From Leishmania martiniquensis (lineage: Eukaryota > Euglenozoa > Kinetoplastea > Trypanosomatida > Trypanosomatidae): a stretch of DNA of 64,000 bases. Location of the stretch: assembly GCF_017916325.1 (NCBI RefSeq), contig NC_090170.1:1957501-2021500 (forward strand), given 5' to 3'. Both the position numbers and the translations under genes were made by a program. The notes below the pieces were generated by a model. That model was given only the letters and a program-made list of their open reading frames with translations. It had not been told where the DNA came from and did no database searches. Positions within the stretch are counted from its first letter, which is position 1; each line of letters opens with the position of its first letter. Of the stretch, positions 21,547-32,021 are shown one piece after another.

Positions 21547-21607
21547 CGCCGTCTCCCCTTAGCTGCCTTGTCTTCTCTTAGCGTTTTTTGCCCTCTTTTA
21601 GTTCGAC

Positions 21608-21634
21608 CTCAACTCCTTTCCTCGAGCTCTTCAG
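21608..21634 (+). promoter_or_regulatory. spliced-leader acceptor for the CCCH zinc-finger gene
   Basis: A pyrimidine-rich stretch ends in CTCTTCAG at 21634. The gene's ATG at 21821 is the first ATG after it. Confidence 0.65.
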
Positions 21635-21820
21635 TCCTCTGAGGGGTCGTGCGCTCTTTCCTTCGGCTTATTCCCATCCTTCGTCACCACCACCCCGCCC
21701 GCGAGTTCCCAACGCCGCCATATAAGAAAGGCCACAAGGAGGCAGGAGCCACATCAAAAACGCTATTTTCAAAGACACGAGCGGCCTTCCGCCACACATC
21801 TGCTTCTTGAGCCACCGGCG

Positions 21821-22582
21821 ATGTCCCAGCAGCTGTGGACACCTGATCAACGTCGTCAGCAGATTGCTGAGTTCCTGCGCAACAAAGGTGTCATTTGCAG
21901 AGACTTTCTTTTGACCGGCCGCTGTTCCCGCTCGCCAACATGCCCGTACATGCACGTGGCGAACGGGGAGACGCGGCCGGTGCCGTGGAGCGTGTGCACG
22001 TTCTTCACACAATGTAAGTGCCTTCGCGACGGCTGCAGCTTCTTTCATGGGACTCAGGCTCAGCTGGAGGAATTACACGCCTCTGGGGCGCCCGTCTACC
22101 GTCCGCAGGACTACATGAAGGTTGCGGTGCCGCCAGCAGAGTACCTCAATCCTGACGGTAGCATCGCTACTCACCTTCCCATCTCTGCGCTGCCCGTGGC
22201 GCCGGCGCTGCATATGGTCCCTGAAGCGACTGTGCCACACGAAAGCAACGTCAACTCTTTTCAGCCTGTCGTGCTGATGCAGCCCAACGCTCCTGCTATT
22301 GCGCCAGCCATATTCGCCTCTCAGAGCCGTGCGTCGCATTTTGCCTTCTACACGAACGCTCCTCTTGCATCGCAGATGCATACCGGTTCCACCACCACTG
22401 TATTTCAGCCGACGCTGCACGCTGTGCAACCGACAGCGTACTACCAACCCACTAACGCGCCGCTTCCGCAGTCCCAACAGCAATACGCGCCTCTCCCGCA
22501 GTTCAACGCGTCTCCGTATCAGCCACCGCCCCCACAGCAGTCCCACGGCGGCCACGTCTACTTCCACATTCAGCCGCAGTAG
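21821..22582 (+). CDS. CCCH zinc-finger RNA-binding protein
   Basis: A 253-residue protein with two CCCH fingers near the N-terminus. Finger 1 is C-x8-C-x5-C-x3-H (from CRDFLLTGRC to CPYMH, residues about 27-46); finger 2 is C-x7-C-x4-C-x3-H (from CTFFTQCKC to CSFFH, about 60-77). The remainder is Pro/Gln/Ala-rich and looks disordered, ending in GGHVYFHIQPQ. Such proteins bind mRNA 3' UTRs, and in trypanosomatids, where transcription is not gene-specific, they regulate stability and translation, often during differentiation. I cannot match it to a named ZC3H member. The gene is bracketed by two near-identical repeats (20481-20851 and 22785-23155), which puts it on a 2.3-kb unit that could expand or contract by recombination. 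Confidence 0.85.
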   Translation: MSQQLWTPDQRRQQIAEFLRNKGVICRDFLLTGRCSRSPTCPYMHVANGETRPVPWSVCTFFTQCKCLRDGCSFFHGTQAQLEELHASGAPVYRPQDYMKVAVPPAEYLNPDGSIATHLPISALPVAPALHMVPEATVPHESNVNSFQPVVLMQPNAPAIAPAIFASQSRASHFAFYTNAPLASQMHTGSTTTVFQPTLHAVQPTAYYQPTNAPLPQSQQQYAPLPQFNASPYQPPPPQQSHGGHVYFHIQPQ

Positions 22583-22784
22583 GAGCTTTGGTCAAGTAAG
22601 CCTATTTGGAAATGCACCAATTTCTCATCGTTTTGCGTCAGTCGTGAAGCGCACAAGCATGTGAAACGATACGAGTCCATAGGGCGTGGACGGACGCACT
22701 GCTACTCAGAAGATCTTCGGTGGAATATCTACATGCAGCCTTCCTGTCTTCCATGAGCCGTCCCTGGCAACGTGTGGCAATGAA

Positions 22785-23155
22785 AGGGGCGACAGCTGAG
22801 AGTCCTGTTGCCATGTGCTGTGAAAGGCGAAGGAGCGCCCCTCCCCCTCTCCCCCCACCCTCTCCTCCCTCGCTTACCGCCTGTCGAGTGCCGAGCCGCC
22901 TCTGGCGTCGGCACTCTGATCGTGTAAGGTGTGGCGCCGGGGCGTCCGGCAGAGACTCCCCACGGTAGCGGTGCTCGTGGGATGGGCGACGGGCCCGGGG
23001 CGACTCGAACGTGTCTCACCCGGCCCTCGCTCTGCCTGCTGGTGTGGGCCGCCTGAGGCGACCGGTGCCTTGCCACCACGCGTGTCCGCACGATTGCCTC
23101 GCGCGGCCAGGCACGAGGGGGGACCTGCGTCGCAGCCCGTATTGAATGGGCGTCG
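22785..23155 (+). repeat. 371-bp dispersed repeat, copy B (SIDER-like)
   Basis: The partner of 20481-20851, same strand, offset 2304 bases. The differences noticed are one C/T near the start and one A/G in the middle. It lies about 200 bases after the CCCH stop, probably in that gene's 3' UTR. Confidence 0.85.
22886..22916 (+). other. stem-loop inside repeat copy B
   Basis: Same 9-bp stem plus inner stem as at 20582-20612. Confidence 0.65.
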
Positions 23156-23706
23156 CCCTCAAGGGTAGAATGGGAGATGGAAAGAAACGATTAGGGCTTC
23201 CTCCCTCCCTGCCCTTCTCACTCCCACTCTGCATCGTATCATTTCGTATTTTCCCCCTTTACTGTGATACCGTGTCGTTGTCGCTGCCGAACAATCATCT
23301 TTCTTTTCCTTCCGTGTATCGAGGAAGAGTGTGAGGAATCGTTACTGCGCTGCTTCTTTCCCTTCACTGCCTTCTCCCTGACCATCTAACGGGCGCTGAT
23401 TTTGTCTGCGACTCGGCAAGGAGTGCTTCTAGCCTCTTTGTCTTGCCGCCGTTCTCTACACGGCTCACACTTCTTGCTGAGTTTCCGTGTGGAGCGAAGC
23501 ATGAGGCAAGCATTTTTTTTCACGAGCTAGTTAACAAGCAACGAAGCATCAAGACGCCGTCATTTCATGTTTGTTGCGCTCCCTTTCCGTTTGCGCTCCC
23601 CCCTTAGTCTCCCTTGCTCTCTCTCTGTTTTGTCTCTACGCATGCGTGTGGGTGTAAGCGCGTTGGTGTGTGTCTGTGTATGCAAAGGCGTCTTCATATA
23701 TCGCTC

Positions 23707-24177
23707 CGCGCGTGTCTCTGGGCATTGTAGAGAGGTAGGGTGGCGCAACGTCGAACGGTGTAGGCTGTGGCGGCGAGTTGTGCAACGGGCTTGTCGCTCA
23801 CGAGAGGTTACTTACGAAGGGTCGAGCCGAAGAGGGGATCTCTGCGGGCGGGTCGCTTGACGACTGCCGCCTTCCCCCCCCACTCCTCCCCTCTGCAGTC
23901 TCCTCCATTATCCCCTGTGCGCGCCCTCGCAGGGTTGTGCGTCTGCACAGGTGCCTCGTGCACATGTCGCCTTTTCGGTCTCTTATCCTCGCGCTCTCTC
24001 TCCTCTTTTTTTCGCCTCTCCGCTTCGTACTGCAGAAACGCCTCAGACATTTGTCCTGACCCCATCGCGGAGCGGGTGGATGCTGACGGCTTGCACGGCT
24101 AGTCCTGAAGCTGCGGCGACTTATCCCTTTATCTAGCCGTCGTGCGGTCGGCCCTTCACCAGGCGCACTCACACATC
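23707..24177 (+). repeat. 471-bp dispersed module, copy C
   Basis: It appears identical to 35185-35655 over 471 bases, same orientation, 11.5 kb apart. It is pyrimidine-rich in its centre and not homologous to the 371-bp repeat by eye. It is possibly a SIDER-type retroposon or a gene-converted spacer segment. Confidence 0.85.
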
Positions 24178-26711
24178 CTTCAAGGCATCTCTATGTGCCT
24201 CTCGCACATTTAACATGACTACTCCCCATTCTCACGCCACCTCTACCCGACTTGCATGACTGTGGGGAAGGCGTCGAGTTGCTGTGCTGCCGTGCTTCAA
24301 GTCGTCTTGATGGCTTTGGGAGAAGGATCTGGGCGGGGAGCGAAAAGTGTTAGAGCCCATCAGGCAAGCGCACTAGTGACTCGATGGTGGCTTGTCGGGA
24401 CGCTCCTACACAGCGGACCTGCCTGCCTTCCTCAAAGGAAAGTGGTGGCGAGGGATCTCCGGCCAGGGAGCCCCGCTCGCGAATTGGCACGCGGCAAAGG
24501 AGAGGGCGCTCGGTGGGGTTTACCCTCAAATGGTGCTCGAGGAGCATTCTCCAGCCCACACCCCGTTCTGTGGTCGTCCCGGCAGGGGGAATGCCACTCG
24601 CCGTAGACTCGAAGCACGAGACCGCTGATGTGAGGAAGTGTGTCGGCTGGCGGGCGCATATATGCCACTGGGAGCGGTGGACAGCACGAAGGGGTATGTT
24701 GATGCTTCGAGTCCTCCAACCTGAGAGTGGAGTGTCCGCGCTCCCGTCTCACACGTCATCTCGGACCTGAAGCCCTCCCCCTCCCCTCCTCGATGGAAAC
24801 ACAGTGTGGGCTGCGCCGAATGTCACTACCACAAGCGTTTTTTGAAGGCTATGCGCGCGACCGCCGGCGCTCGCTGGACAGCCCACCCACTGAGTCGAAA
24901 CGACAGCAGGCCATTAGCAGCCGCAAATAAAGCGCCAGCTCGGTGAAGAGAATGAGGGATGCAAATCGCGCCGCCAGTAATTTGCCCAAAGAAACCTTTC
25001 CTTCCCGCATAGGGTAAGGGGAGGGGAGGGCACAGCCTCTCGACGCCGCAACGGCGGGAGCAAATCCCAAGGCGGCGTTGTGCGAGAGAGCCCACCCACG
25101 AAGGAATGCTTTAGCCTCGACCCAAAGGGCCCCGCTATCTTCGATGCGTGGAGGCCCCAAATAAAAGGGCGTGGACTGCCAAGAATACTAAAGTTGCGAA
25201 ACGCCTGTGCACGCTGCACTGTCGGGGCGGAGGGGGTCTGCTTTACCTCCGATGACTTCCCGTCCTCCCCCATACCAGAGAGGAAAGGAGCTAGAGGATG
25301 CCGAAGCGCCCTGGCCGGCCCATTATGGTCTAGTCCTCAGCATGCGACCCGGAAAGAGGGCTCGCTTACTCACCGCCCGCACTTCGGTGCCCTGAGTTGT
25401 GCGTCCCTCCCCCCCCACTCCCGCGGGCCACCGTGTGTGGAGAGCGACAGCTTCCGCGAAACGTTCTCTCTGCGCGAACCCTCGTGAGGATTTGCGATTC
25501 AGGGGATGTGTGTACGTCATCGTGGTGAGAGGGCGAGACGGGGGCCCTTGGCACCTGGAATGGGGGCGCATGATTGCTTCGGGGCGCCAGCGGGCCAATA
25601 TGCTCTCCAGAAGCCTGGGCTACGGCCTCAAAGTTACGGCGGCGGCGACAACCGTACTTGTCAGTGGGGGCATCGCTTTCCGCGATCAGAGGGGCTTGTC
25701 TTTGCTCCCTCGGCGGTGCCCTACGAGATGCAGCACCTTCAGGGTACTAGTGGAGGTGCTGGCCCTGCCCCCTTCTGCCTTCTCACTGGGCGAGGTGCTG
25801 CTGAGTTCACGAGCGCGATGCAGCCGCGCTCTTCAACGTCCCCAGGCCGTCGAGGACGGCGAAAAAGGGTCACCTGCCGACGGCCGCCGTGGCGCGACCG
25901 GTGGAGATGGCGAAGGCTGAGCCTTGCCTCGGCCTAAGCAACCGCATCGTGGGTACGGTGCTCTCTCAGGGAGGTGGGCTTGTGCGCGGCGTAAATACCT
26001 TCGCCGCCTCTGAGATAGAAGGGTGCCATCACCGCGTCACAGAACCGCGTCTCCTTGGCCGTGCGCTAAATCAAGAAACCCCGAGGATGGCGTTTCCGTC
26101 TCGCTTGCCGAGGTGACAGCCATCTCTGCAGCAGGCCCTATGGGCCTCAAGTGGGCATGGAACTAGATCGCGATGCAGTTATGATTGAGAGGTACCCTTC
26201 GTCATTAATTCGTGTGCAGCTCGCAAGTCGGCGAGTACTTGCAGCATCGCACGCTGCCTTTCGTGGAGCTCACAGGAGTGCTCTCGCGGGCGAAGCTATC
26301 CTTTCCTCGGCAATCGTCAAGATGGTTACCCCGTGATGGTGTTAGCCATGATTGACGGCGGCGTCTTCCTTGCAGAAGAGGATCGGTTGGACGAGCTCTT
26401 ATCAGCTGCACCTCGAATTTGTTGATCCGCGCAAGGGGGACCTGACACGTCCCCAGAACCTTCGCCGCAGGAATGGTGTTGCGTAGTGTTGAGAAGTGCG
26501 ACCCCCCCCACACACACAAACACACGCACCACCCCCACCTTCACGAGGAGGGCTCATCGCTCGTCCAACAGAATGTATATGAGAGGCGTTCGACGTAGCC
26601 ACTCCCGAGTAGGGCACCTTTCCTCCTTCCCCTGAGCGGGAGGGGGCCCCAAAGACGCCACACGTAACCATTGCTGGACGGCAGGAGCCCAACAGAGAAT
26701 GGTATCGGACC
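24178..26711. mobile_element. possible highly decayed retroelement or other relic
   Basis: This segment between modules C and E differs in texture from the spacers: balanced strands, GC-rich, no long pyrimidine tracts, stops in all frames. On the minus strand near 24430-24500 a short stretch reads SRAGLPGRRS, which loosely recalls the QAGFRPGRS motif of ingi/L1Tc-type reverse transcriptases. This single weak resemblance is not proof. Leishmania genomes do carry degenerate ingi-related elements (DIREs) of this size. Confidence 0.2.
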
Positions 26712-27020
26712 CGGCCACTGCTGAGCCCCACCAAGCTCCGATAAGGAAATGCGGCTGCGTCCTCGGGGGGATGCTGAGGGAGAGGGGGACGCCAAAGAAA
26801 CAATCGCGAGCACTGCCGTAGAAGACTTGGCGGGTGCGTGCACCCTCTTGTCGGCACCCCGCGTTGCAGGGCAAAGGACGAGCGCGTTTCGCTCGGTGCG
26901 TGCTGAGGCGTGTGTAAATCTCGAGTCTTCTCCTCCTCCCTTGTGCTGACGGTCCCAGAGGCAACGATCGATGGCCAGCACCCGAGGCATCAGGCCAGCA
27001 TGCGAACTGAACAGTGTTCC
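26712..27020 (+). repeat. 309-bp dispersed module, copy E
   Basis: It matches 36259-36567 over 309 bases with no difference noticed, same orientation. It contains a pyrimidine tract plus AG (about 26930-26958) and an ATG at 26971 that opens a 71-codon frame to 27186. In copy F the same acceptor precedes a real gene. Confidence 0.85.
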
Positions 27021-28280
27021 TAGTCGGCGCGTGCACTTCCCAAGTTACACATCGCAGACGCCGGCGTCACTGAACTGGTTGATAGGCAGCATCATGGCTG
27101 ATGCGGGAGAAGGTAGCGACTTTAGTCTCTGCATGTGGTTGGCATGCTTAGGGGTTGGTTTCCAGGCGCGTGTCTCGCAGCAGTAGCCGGGCCAGAAAGG
27201 ACTGCAGCAGCGATGCGTGACCCTTTCACGCAGTTTCGATGGCCCCTCTCCTCTGCACGTCCTCGTCATTGTTCAGCCACCTTCGCCTCATTTCTTAGTT
27301 TTCTTTTTTCTTCCTTTTTGTCGCCATTTATCTTCTCTGTCGTCGAAAACAGACCCTCGCCTCCTTGCGGCGCATTCACACGAGTACGCCAACAGAGAGT
27401 GTGGCGGAGCGAGTGGCAGCTGTGTCGCACGATACTGTCTCCTGTTTTCTGCGTGGATCGCCACCAAAAGCACCACCTCCCTCTGTGCACATCAATCTTT
27501 CTCTGGCTCTGTGCTCCCCTAAAGTGAACCCTCGCAGCAGCTTGCAGCAGCAGCAATTGCCACACATACACGAAAAAAGGCGTTTGGGCCGCTAGTTGCT
27601 CACCCTGTGCGGTACTGTTAACCTTATCCCCTCTTCCGCTGGGCTCTATTTCTTTTTTGTTCGCCTTTTTCGCCGTGCATTCTTTGCTACCTCCGCCCTC
27701 GCCAAGTATCGATCTTCATCTTGATTGCTCGCCTCTCTAACGGCTGCCGGTGAGGCGCATTCTATTCTGAATTCTTAAAGACGCATTGAACTTCGAGGTC
27801 CATTGAAAGCGCGTTTAATGTTGATGGCTTTTTTAACGAATGGATCTTTTTGTTTGCTGCGCGTGCGTCGCTGCAGGTGTGTCTTTTGGATTGGGTCGGG
27901 GACCACTCTGCGCTAAAGATGTCGATCATTCGTGCAGGCTTTTTTTTCCTACTCTCCGCCCCCCCGCTGCGGTCTTTCTCTCTTGCCCCTTTTATCCCAA
28001 TGGTGCGCTCCTTCGCTTGTCGCTGTTGCCGCCGCTCATTCGGCCTCACTCGCAAACGAGAAGAATCCTCAAGATAAGAGATAAAGAAAACGCCACGCAC
28101 GAGACAAGTGCACTGAACGAATGGTACGGAAAAGGACCCCCGACAGAGATGGCGGGCTTTCCCGTCGAGATGAGCGGGCGGGTGAGCATTTTAAAGAAAT
28201 AGGTGTTGCCCCCTCGGCATACGCGCACACATACATGCACGCCATCCTTCACTTTCGTCCAAGCAGTGCTCGATGAGATA

Positions 28281-28556
28281 ATGATGGCTCTTTTTGCTTT
28301 CTGCCTATGCGTCATGGCACATGTGTGTCTGCTTACACTGCTCTACTGTCTTCTCGGCGTTTGGTCAACGCGAGGGCTTCCGCGTTACTGGATATTGTCT
28401 GCAAAGGTTTTTGTGTGCTGGGCTGTCTTGGTGTGCGTTGACACGCTTCTCGACGTCCTGTATTCCGCTGAGCCTTTTCACACAGGGACTAACCGAGAGT
28501 GCTCGCTTAGCTATAGCCTCTTCAAGCGCATTTCGAACCCTCGTGAATTCGGTTGA
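28281..28556 (+). CDS. possible small two-pass membrane protein
   Basis: A 91-codon frame from an ATG at 28281. It has two hydrophobic stretches (residues about 2-28 and 44-60), then a polar tail. A pyrimidine tract ending in AG lies just upstream at 28265-28266. Against it: another ATG at 28272 opens a two-codon frame first, and no family is recognised. It could equally be chance in a long 3' UTR. Confidence 0.2.
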   Translation: MMALFAFCLCVMAHVCLLTLLYCLLGVWSTRGLPRYWILSAKVFVCWAVLVCVDTLLDVLYSAEPFHTGTNRECSLSYSLFKRISNPREFG

Positions 28557-29915
28557 AAAGGTCTTCATTGACGGTGCTCGAAGCGGTGGAAACATTTTAT
28601 CGTCCCTCCCTCTTCCCCACCCCTCCCACACCAGCGGATCGATAAGCCCTCCTTCTATTCTTCCACTTCTCTACGGACAGCGATGGGGGAGAGACAACGG
28701 ACGCTTACGGTGCAAGATAGAAAAGGCGCGCAAGGAGAGTGAAAGAAAAAGATGTCGGCTAAGAGTTCTCCGGTGCGCCACTTACGTTTCTTCGCGGTGA
28801 CTAATAGGGATCAGGTGCGTGCTGGTGGATCACCTCGGTGGGGTCGGGCCCCTACAGCGAAAAGAAAGCTGTTCGTGCTTCCGTGCTTCACCCCAACACC
28901 GACACTGGACTGGATAAAAGTGAACCCTATTCCTTCTTATTGTTACATGACTTTCGACCCGAGCACCACGGCGGGAGCTGCTCGCGCGCATAGACGTGCG
29001 CTACGTCCCTTTCCCGTAGTCTTGCTGCAGCCTTTTCTGTGCGAGAGCACGACTCGTCAACCGAAAGAAAGTAAACTATTTTCTCTGGGCTCCAGACACA
29101 CCGAGTCCAGTCGAGCGCTTCGTCTCGGCGGATCTTCTCTTTGAGATCTTCCCACACTGGCACAGCTGCTTCCGTTTTGTTCTTTGTGCCTTTGTTTGGG
29201 GTTTCTCACCTCCTCCATCTCCCCCTGCCCCCCTTCCCGACCGTTACTCGCTCTTCCCTTGCACATCGCTTTTCGATGGGCAGCAAACGCGTGCGCTGTG
29301 TCGGTGTGCGCGCATGTGCGTGCCGGGGCTCTCGGCTCCACTCCAAGTGCTCAACTCGACATCCGTGATACGATCCGTCGTAAAGGTGTTCCCACCGCAC
29401 AGCACTACGCACCTCAACTTCGGGCGTTTGCTCTCTTTATCTCCTCCAGCCCTCCCCACCGCTCTCTTCCACTTCTCCGCATCTGGAATGCCCCATGGTG
29501 AAGAGTGGGGATCAAACGCGCAAGCAAATAAAAAAGCATTGCGGCGGGACTCGTCCAAAGGGGCCATGGCGACCTTCACGCCTCCGTTCCTGATCCGCGG
29601 ATGTGCGTGTGCGGCTCTTGGGGAGAAGCACCTGTGCTCAGTTTTCCCGTCTCACTCTCTCTCGCTCCCCGCGGTGGCCCTGAGACGCACATCCCACACG
29701 CTGTAGGTAATGAAGCCGGCAGCACCCGGCGCAAGATGCAGCATGCCGAGAGCCTATTTGTGCCATTCCTTGCCCTCTCTGTCCCCATCGCGTCATGCGT
29801 TCAACATATATTTGTGCCCCTTTCACCTTTCCTGCTTCACGAAAAGCGCAGCCCGCCATTACGAAACGTAGTAAATAAGCCGCAGAAGCGTCGCATCACG
29901 CATGACTGAGCCGCG

Positions 29916-31310
29916 ATGCGGGCAACAGTGCGGCAATGCAACGTCTTTGATCCAGCGTTCATGCGCAAGGTGAAGCGCACGATCAACGCCTACAAAAATT
30001 CGATGGAAACGTCGGCCAAGAAGTCGATGCCGCGTGAGGCCTTCGTGGATATTGACGAGAAGGGCGCCGCGTGGTACCTGGGTCACATGCGGTCGGCCGT
30101 GACCATGCTTGCCGATAAGGTGAAGGACGCGGACTTCGTTCTCGAGATGCGGGACGCAAGGCTTCCCTTCACGACAGAGAATCCGAACATTCGAAAACTG
30201 ACTGCCGGGAAGCCGCGTCTCATCATCTTCAACAAGGCAGAGCTGTCGAACGAGGACAGCAACCGTGCGATTCAGGAGTACTACGAGCGGCATGGAGCTT
30301 TTGTGCTCTTCACCAGCGCGCAGCGGTGCTGGAGAGACGTTGTTGAAGCGGTGCAGCGCTTTACCACGCACATTCTGCCGCCACTGCCCTTCAAGACAGC
30401 GGCCCATGTTGGACTCGTCGTGGGTATGCCAAATGTGGGCAAGTCCACACTGATCAACTCCCTGAGGCTTGCCCACGAGTACCAGTTTCACCGTGAAGAC
30501 TTTCACCGCTCCCGATCACCCGAGACTGTGTCCATCACGCCGGGTACCACGCGTGGCATGAAGTTAGTCCCTCTCTCTAAGGACCCACCCGTAGTTCTTT
30601 TTGATACGCCAGGCCTCACGCTACCTGGCTGCTTCACAAAAGAGTCGGGGTTGAAGCTGGCGGCGTGCAATATTATTCCTACCAACAGCGTGTCGCTCCC
30701 ACAGGGAATGGTAGCGCGCTACATATATGATATACTCGTTGCATCGGGCTCCTCGGAGCACATGGCCGAATGTCTGCATCTTCCACGCGTGCCCATCGGC
30801 TTCGACGACTGCGTCGCAATGATCTGCGAGCGTAGCGGTACAAGTGGACAGACCGAAATGGGCAACCTGGACCCTGTCCGGGCACACCGGTTCTTTGTAC
30901 ACGATTTCACCATGGGCAACCTGGGAAAGATTACCCTCGACGTCTTACCGCGGCGCATGCTGCGCAGTGCACAATCGTCTGCTCCTCTGCTAGAAAGTGG
31001 AAGCAGCTCTGCCGCGGCTGAAGGTGCGCAGAGCATGGCAGGCGACAGCGATGAGTATACCTGGACACACCACGTGGAGACCAGCGACGTGGTTGAGCGC
31101 TATCCAGACCACATGCGCGATGTTCTGGAGTCACTGAAGGGCCCGCTTCATCACGATGGGCGGCCACGACGACGTGCAGCTTCGCCGGCGACGACTGTAA
31201 CGCCTTCGTCTGACTGCACCGTCATCAGTCGGAAAAAGGGTCCCATTAGTCGAGCCACCGGGTTCGATGAAGAGCTGAAGCGCAACACCCGATTGGCACC
31301 AGGACGGTGA
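29916..31310 (+). CDS. MTG1: mitochondrial ribosome-associated GTPase 1 (YlqF/RbgA family)
   Basis: A 464-residue circularly permuted GTPase. G4 comes first as NKAE (106-109), then the SAQ-type G5 region (about 134), then G1 GMPNVGKS (170-177), G2 in PGTTRG (209-214) and G3 DTPG (230-233). This G4-G5-G1-G2-G3 order and the opening segment with EMRDARLPF define the YlqF/RbgA/MTG1 family. Bacterial RbgA matures the large ribosomal subunit, and MTG1 does so in mitochondria, so a mitoribosome assembly role is likely. The C-terminal 130 residues are longer than in bacterial members and partly low-complexity, as is common in trypanosomatids. An out-of-frame ATG at 29902 begins 14 bases upstream. 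The AG at 29909-29910 or 29850-29851 may be the splice site. Confidence 0.85.
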   Translation: MRATVRQCNVFDPAFMRKVKRTINAYKNSMETSAKKSMPREAFVDIDEKGAAWYLGHMRSAVTMLADKVKDADFVLEMRDARLPFTTENPNIRKLTAGKPRLIIFNKAELSNEDSNRAIQEYYERHGAFVLFTSAQRCWRDVVEAVQRFTTHILPPLPFKTAAHVGLVVGMPNVGKSTLINSLRLAHEYQFHREDFHRSRSPETVSITPGTTRGMKLVPLSKDPPVVLFDTPGLTLPGCFTKESGLKLAACNIIPTNSVSLPQGMVARYIYDILVASGSSEHMAECLHLPRVPIGFDDCVAMICERSGTSGQTEMGNLDPVRAHRFFVHDFTMGNLGKITLDVLPRRMLRSAQSSAPLLESGSSSAAAEGAQSMAGDSDEYTWTHHVETSDVVERYPDHMRDVLESLKGPLHHDGRPRRRAASPATTVTPSSDCTVISRKKGPISRATGFDEELKRNTRLAPGR

Positions 31311-32021
31311 GGAGTCTAATGTTTGGCAAAACGATGTGCGTCTCGCCGCTTTCGACAGCGCGCGCGGGTGCGTGCGCCGCTAATGCCCTCTGGTAGGACC
31401 CCAAGGTCGACGCTGTGTTTGTGCGAGCCTTTCTCTCCCTTCTCCTACCCGCGCTGCAGAGATTTGACGGAGCCAACGGCCAACAGCAAAGAGATACAAA
31501 GACTGTCGCACCTACGTGTGCGCATCGCGTCAAGGCGTGCTCTGACTGTCCTATGAGCAAGCGCCTTGAAGCGAGCCCCTCCCTGCACATACACGGGCGC
31601 GTCTTGAGTGGCTGCAGAGCAAGAAAGTAACAGGCCGAAAGCAACGGTGCTGTTTACCTTGCGAGGTCGACTACCTTGAAGTCGAAAGGAACCGCGGCAA
31701 TGTGAGGTGAGGTGCCGCGCTGGACTCTCGTGACTCTCAGATACGCTTCAGTCTGCTACCATATGCGGACCTTATCGGGGACTCCGCTACCTACGTAGGG
31801 ACGCCGCAGGCTTCCCCGCGCGCACGTGTACACAGCCTTTTCCGTGGGTCCCTTGCCTCACACGATATCAGTGGTGTCTTTACCTCTCCCGCCTTCGCTC
31901 CTCTTCGTTTCTCTGCGCCCGTGCTCATCTACGCGGTAGCCAGCGGTGCGCGTGCACTGGAGGGGGCCTTTACCTGGCCGTTGCTGCGCCGGACTGATCT
32001 TTTCTTGACGTCATCACAATA
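31311..32021 (+). other. 0.7-kb intergenic region
   Basis: No gene seen. A pyrimidine tract at 31870-31930 precedes the acceptor of the next gene. Confidence 0.65.
31870..31939 (+). promoter_or_regulatory. spliced-leader acceptor for the coiled-coil gene
   Basis: A C/T-rich stretch is followed by the AG at 31938-31939. The ATG at 32022 is the first ATG after it. Confidence 0.65.

Larger units (their letters stand above)
18026..21820 (+). other. 3.8-kb intergenic region with repeat copy A
   Basis: No gene seen. It contains long pyrimidine tracts (18460-18600, 19210-19480, 21360-21600), a TG microsatellite at 19225-19252, repeat copy A at 20481-20851 and a CCCT tract at 21518-21546. Most of it is probably kinase 3' UTR and spacer. 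Confidence 0.6.
22583..29915 (+). other. 7.3-kb region without a confident gene
   Basis: It contains repeat copy B (22785-23155), module C (23707-24177), module E (26712-27020) and, between C and E, about 2.5 kb that is purine/pyrimidine balanced and GC-rich, with many stops in all frames. From 27200 the sequence returns to normal C/T-rich spacer. Two weak small frames (28281-28556 and 28752-29144) are possible. It is unusually long for a spacer in this window. Confidence 0.6.

Noticed and set aside
28752..29144. 130-codon frame with ATG after an A-rich stretch
   Set aside because: No acceptor, no recognisable domain, mixed composition; possible but unsupported.
29859..30506. Long open frame on the minus strand (215 codons)
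   Set aside because: It is the antisense shadow of MTG1; GC-rich coding creates such frames, and no protein feature is seen.
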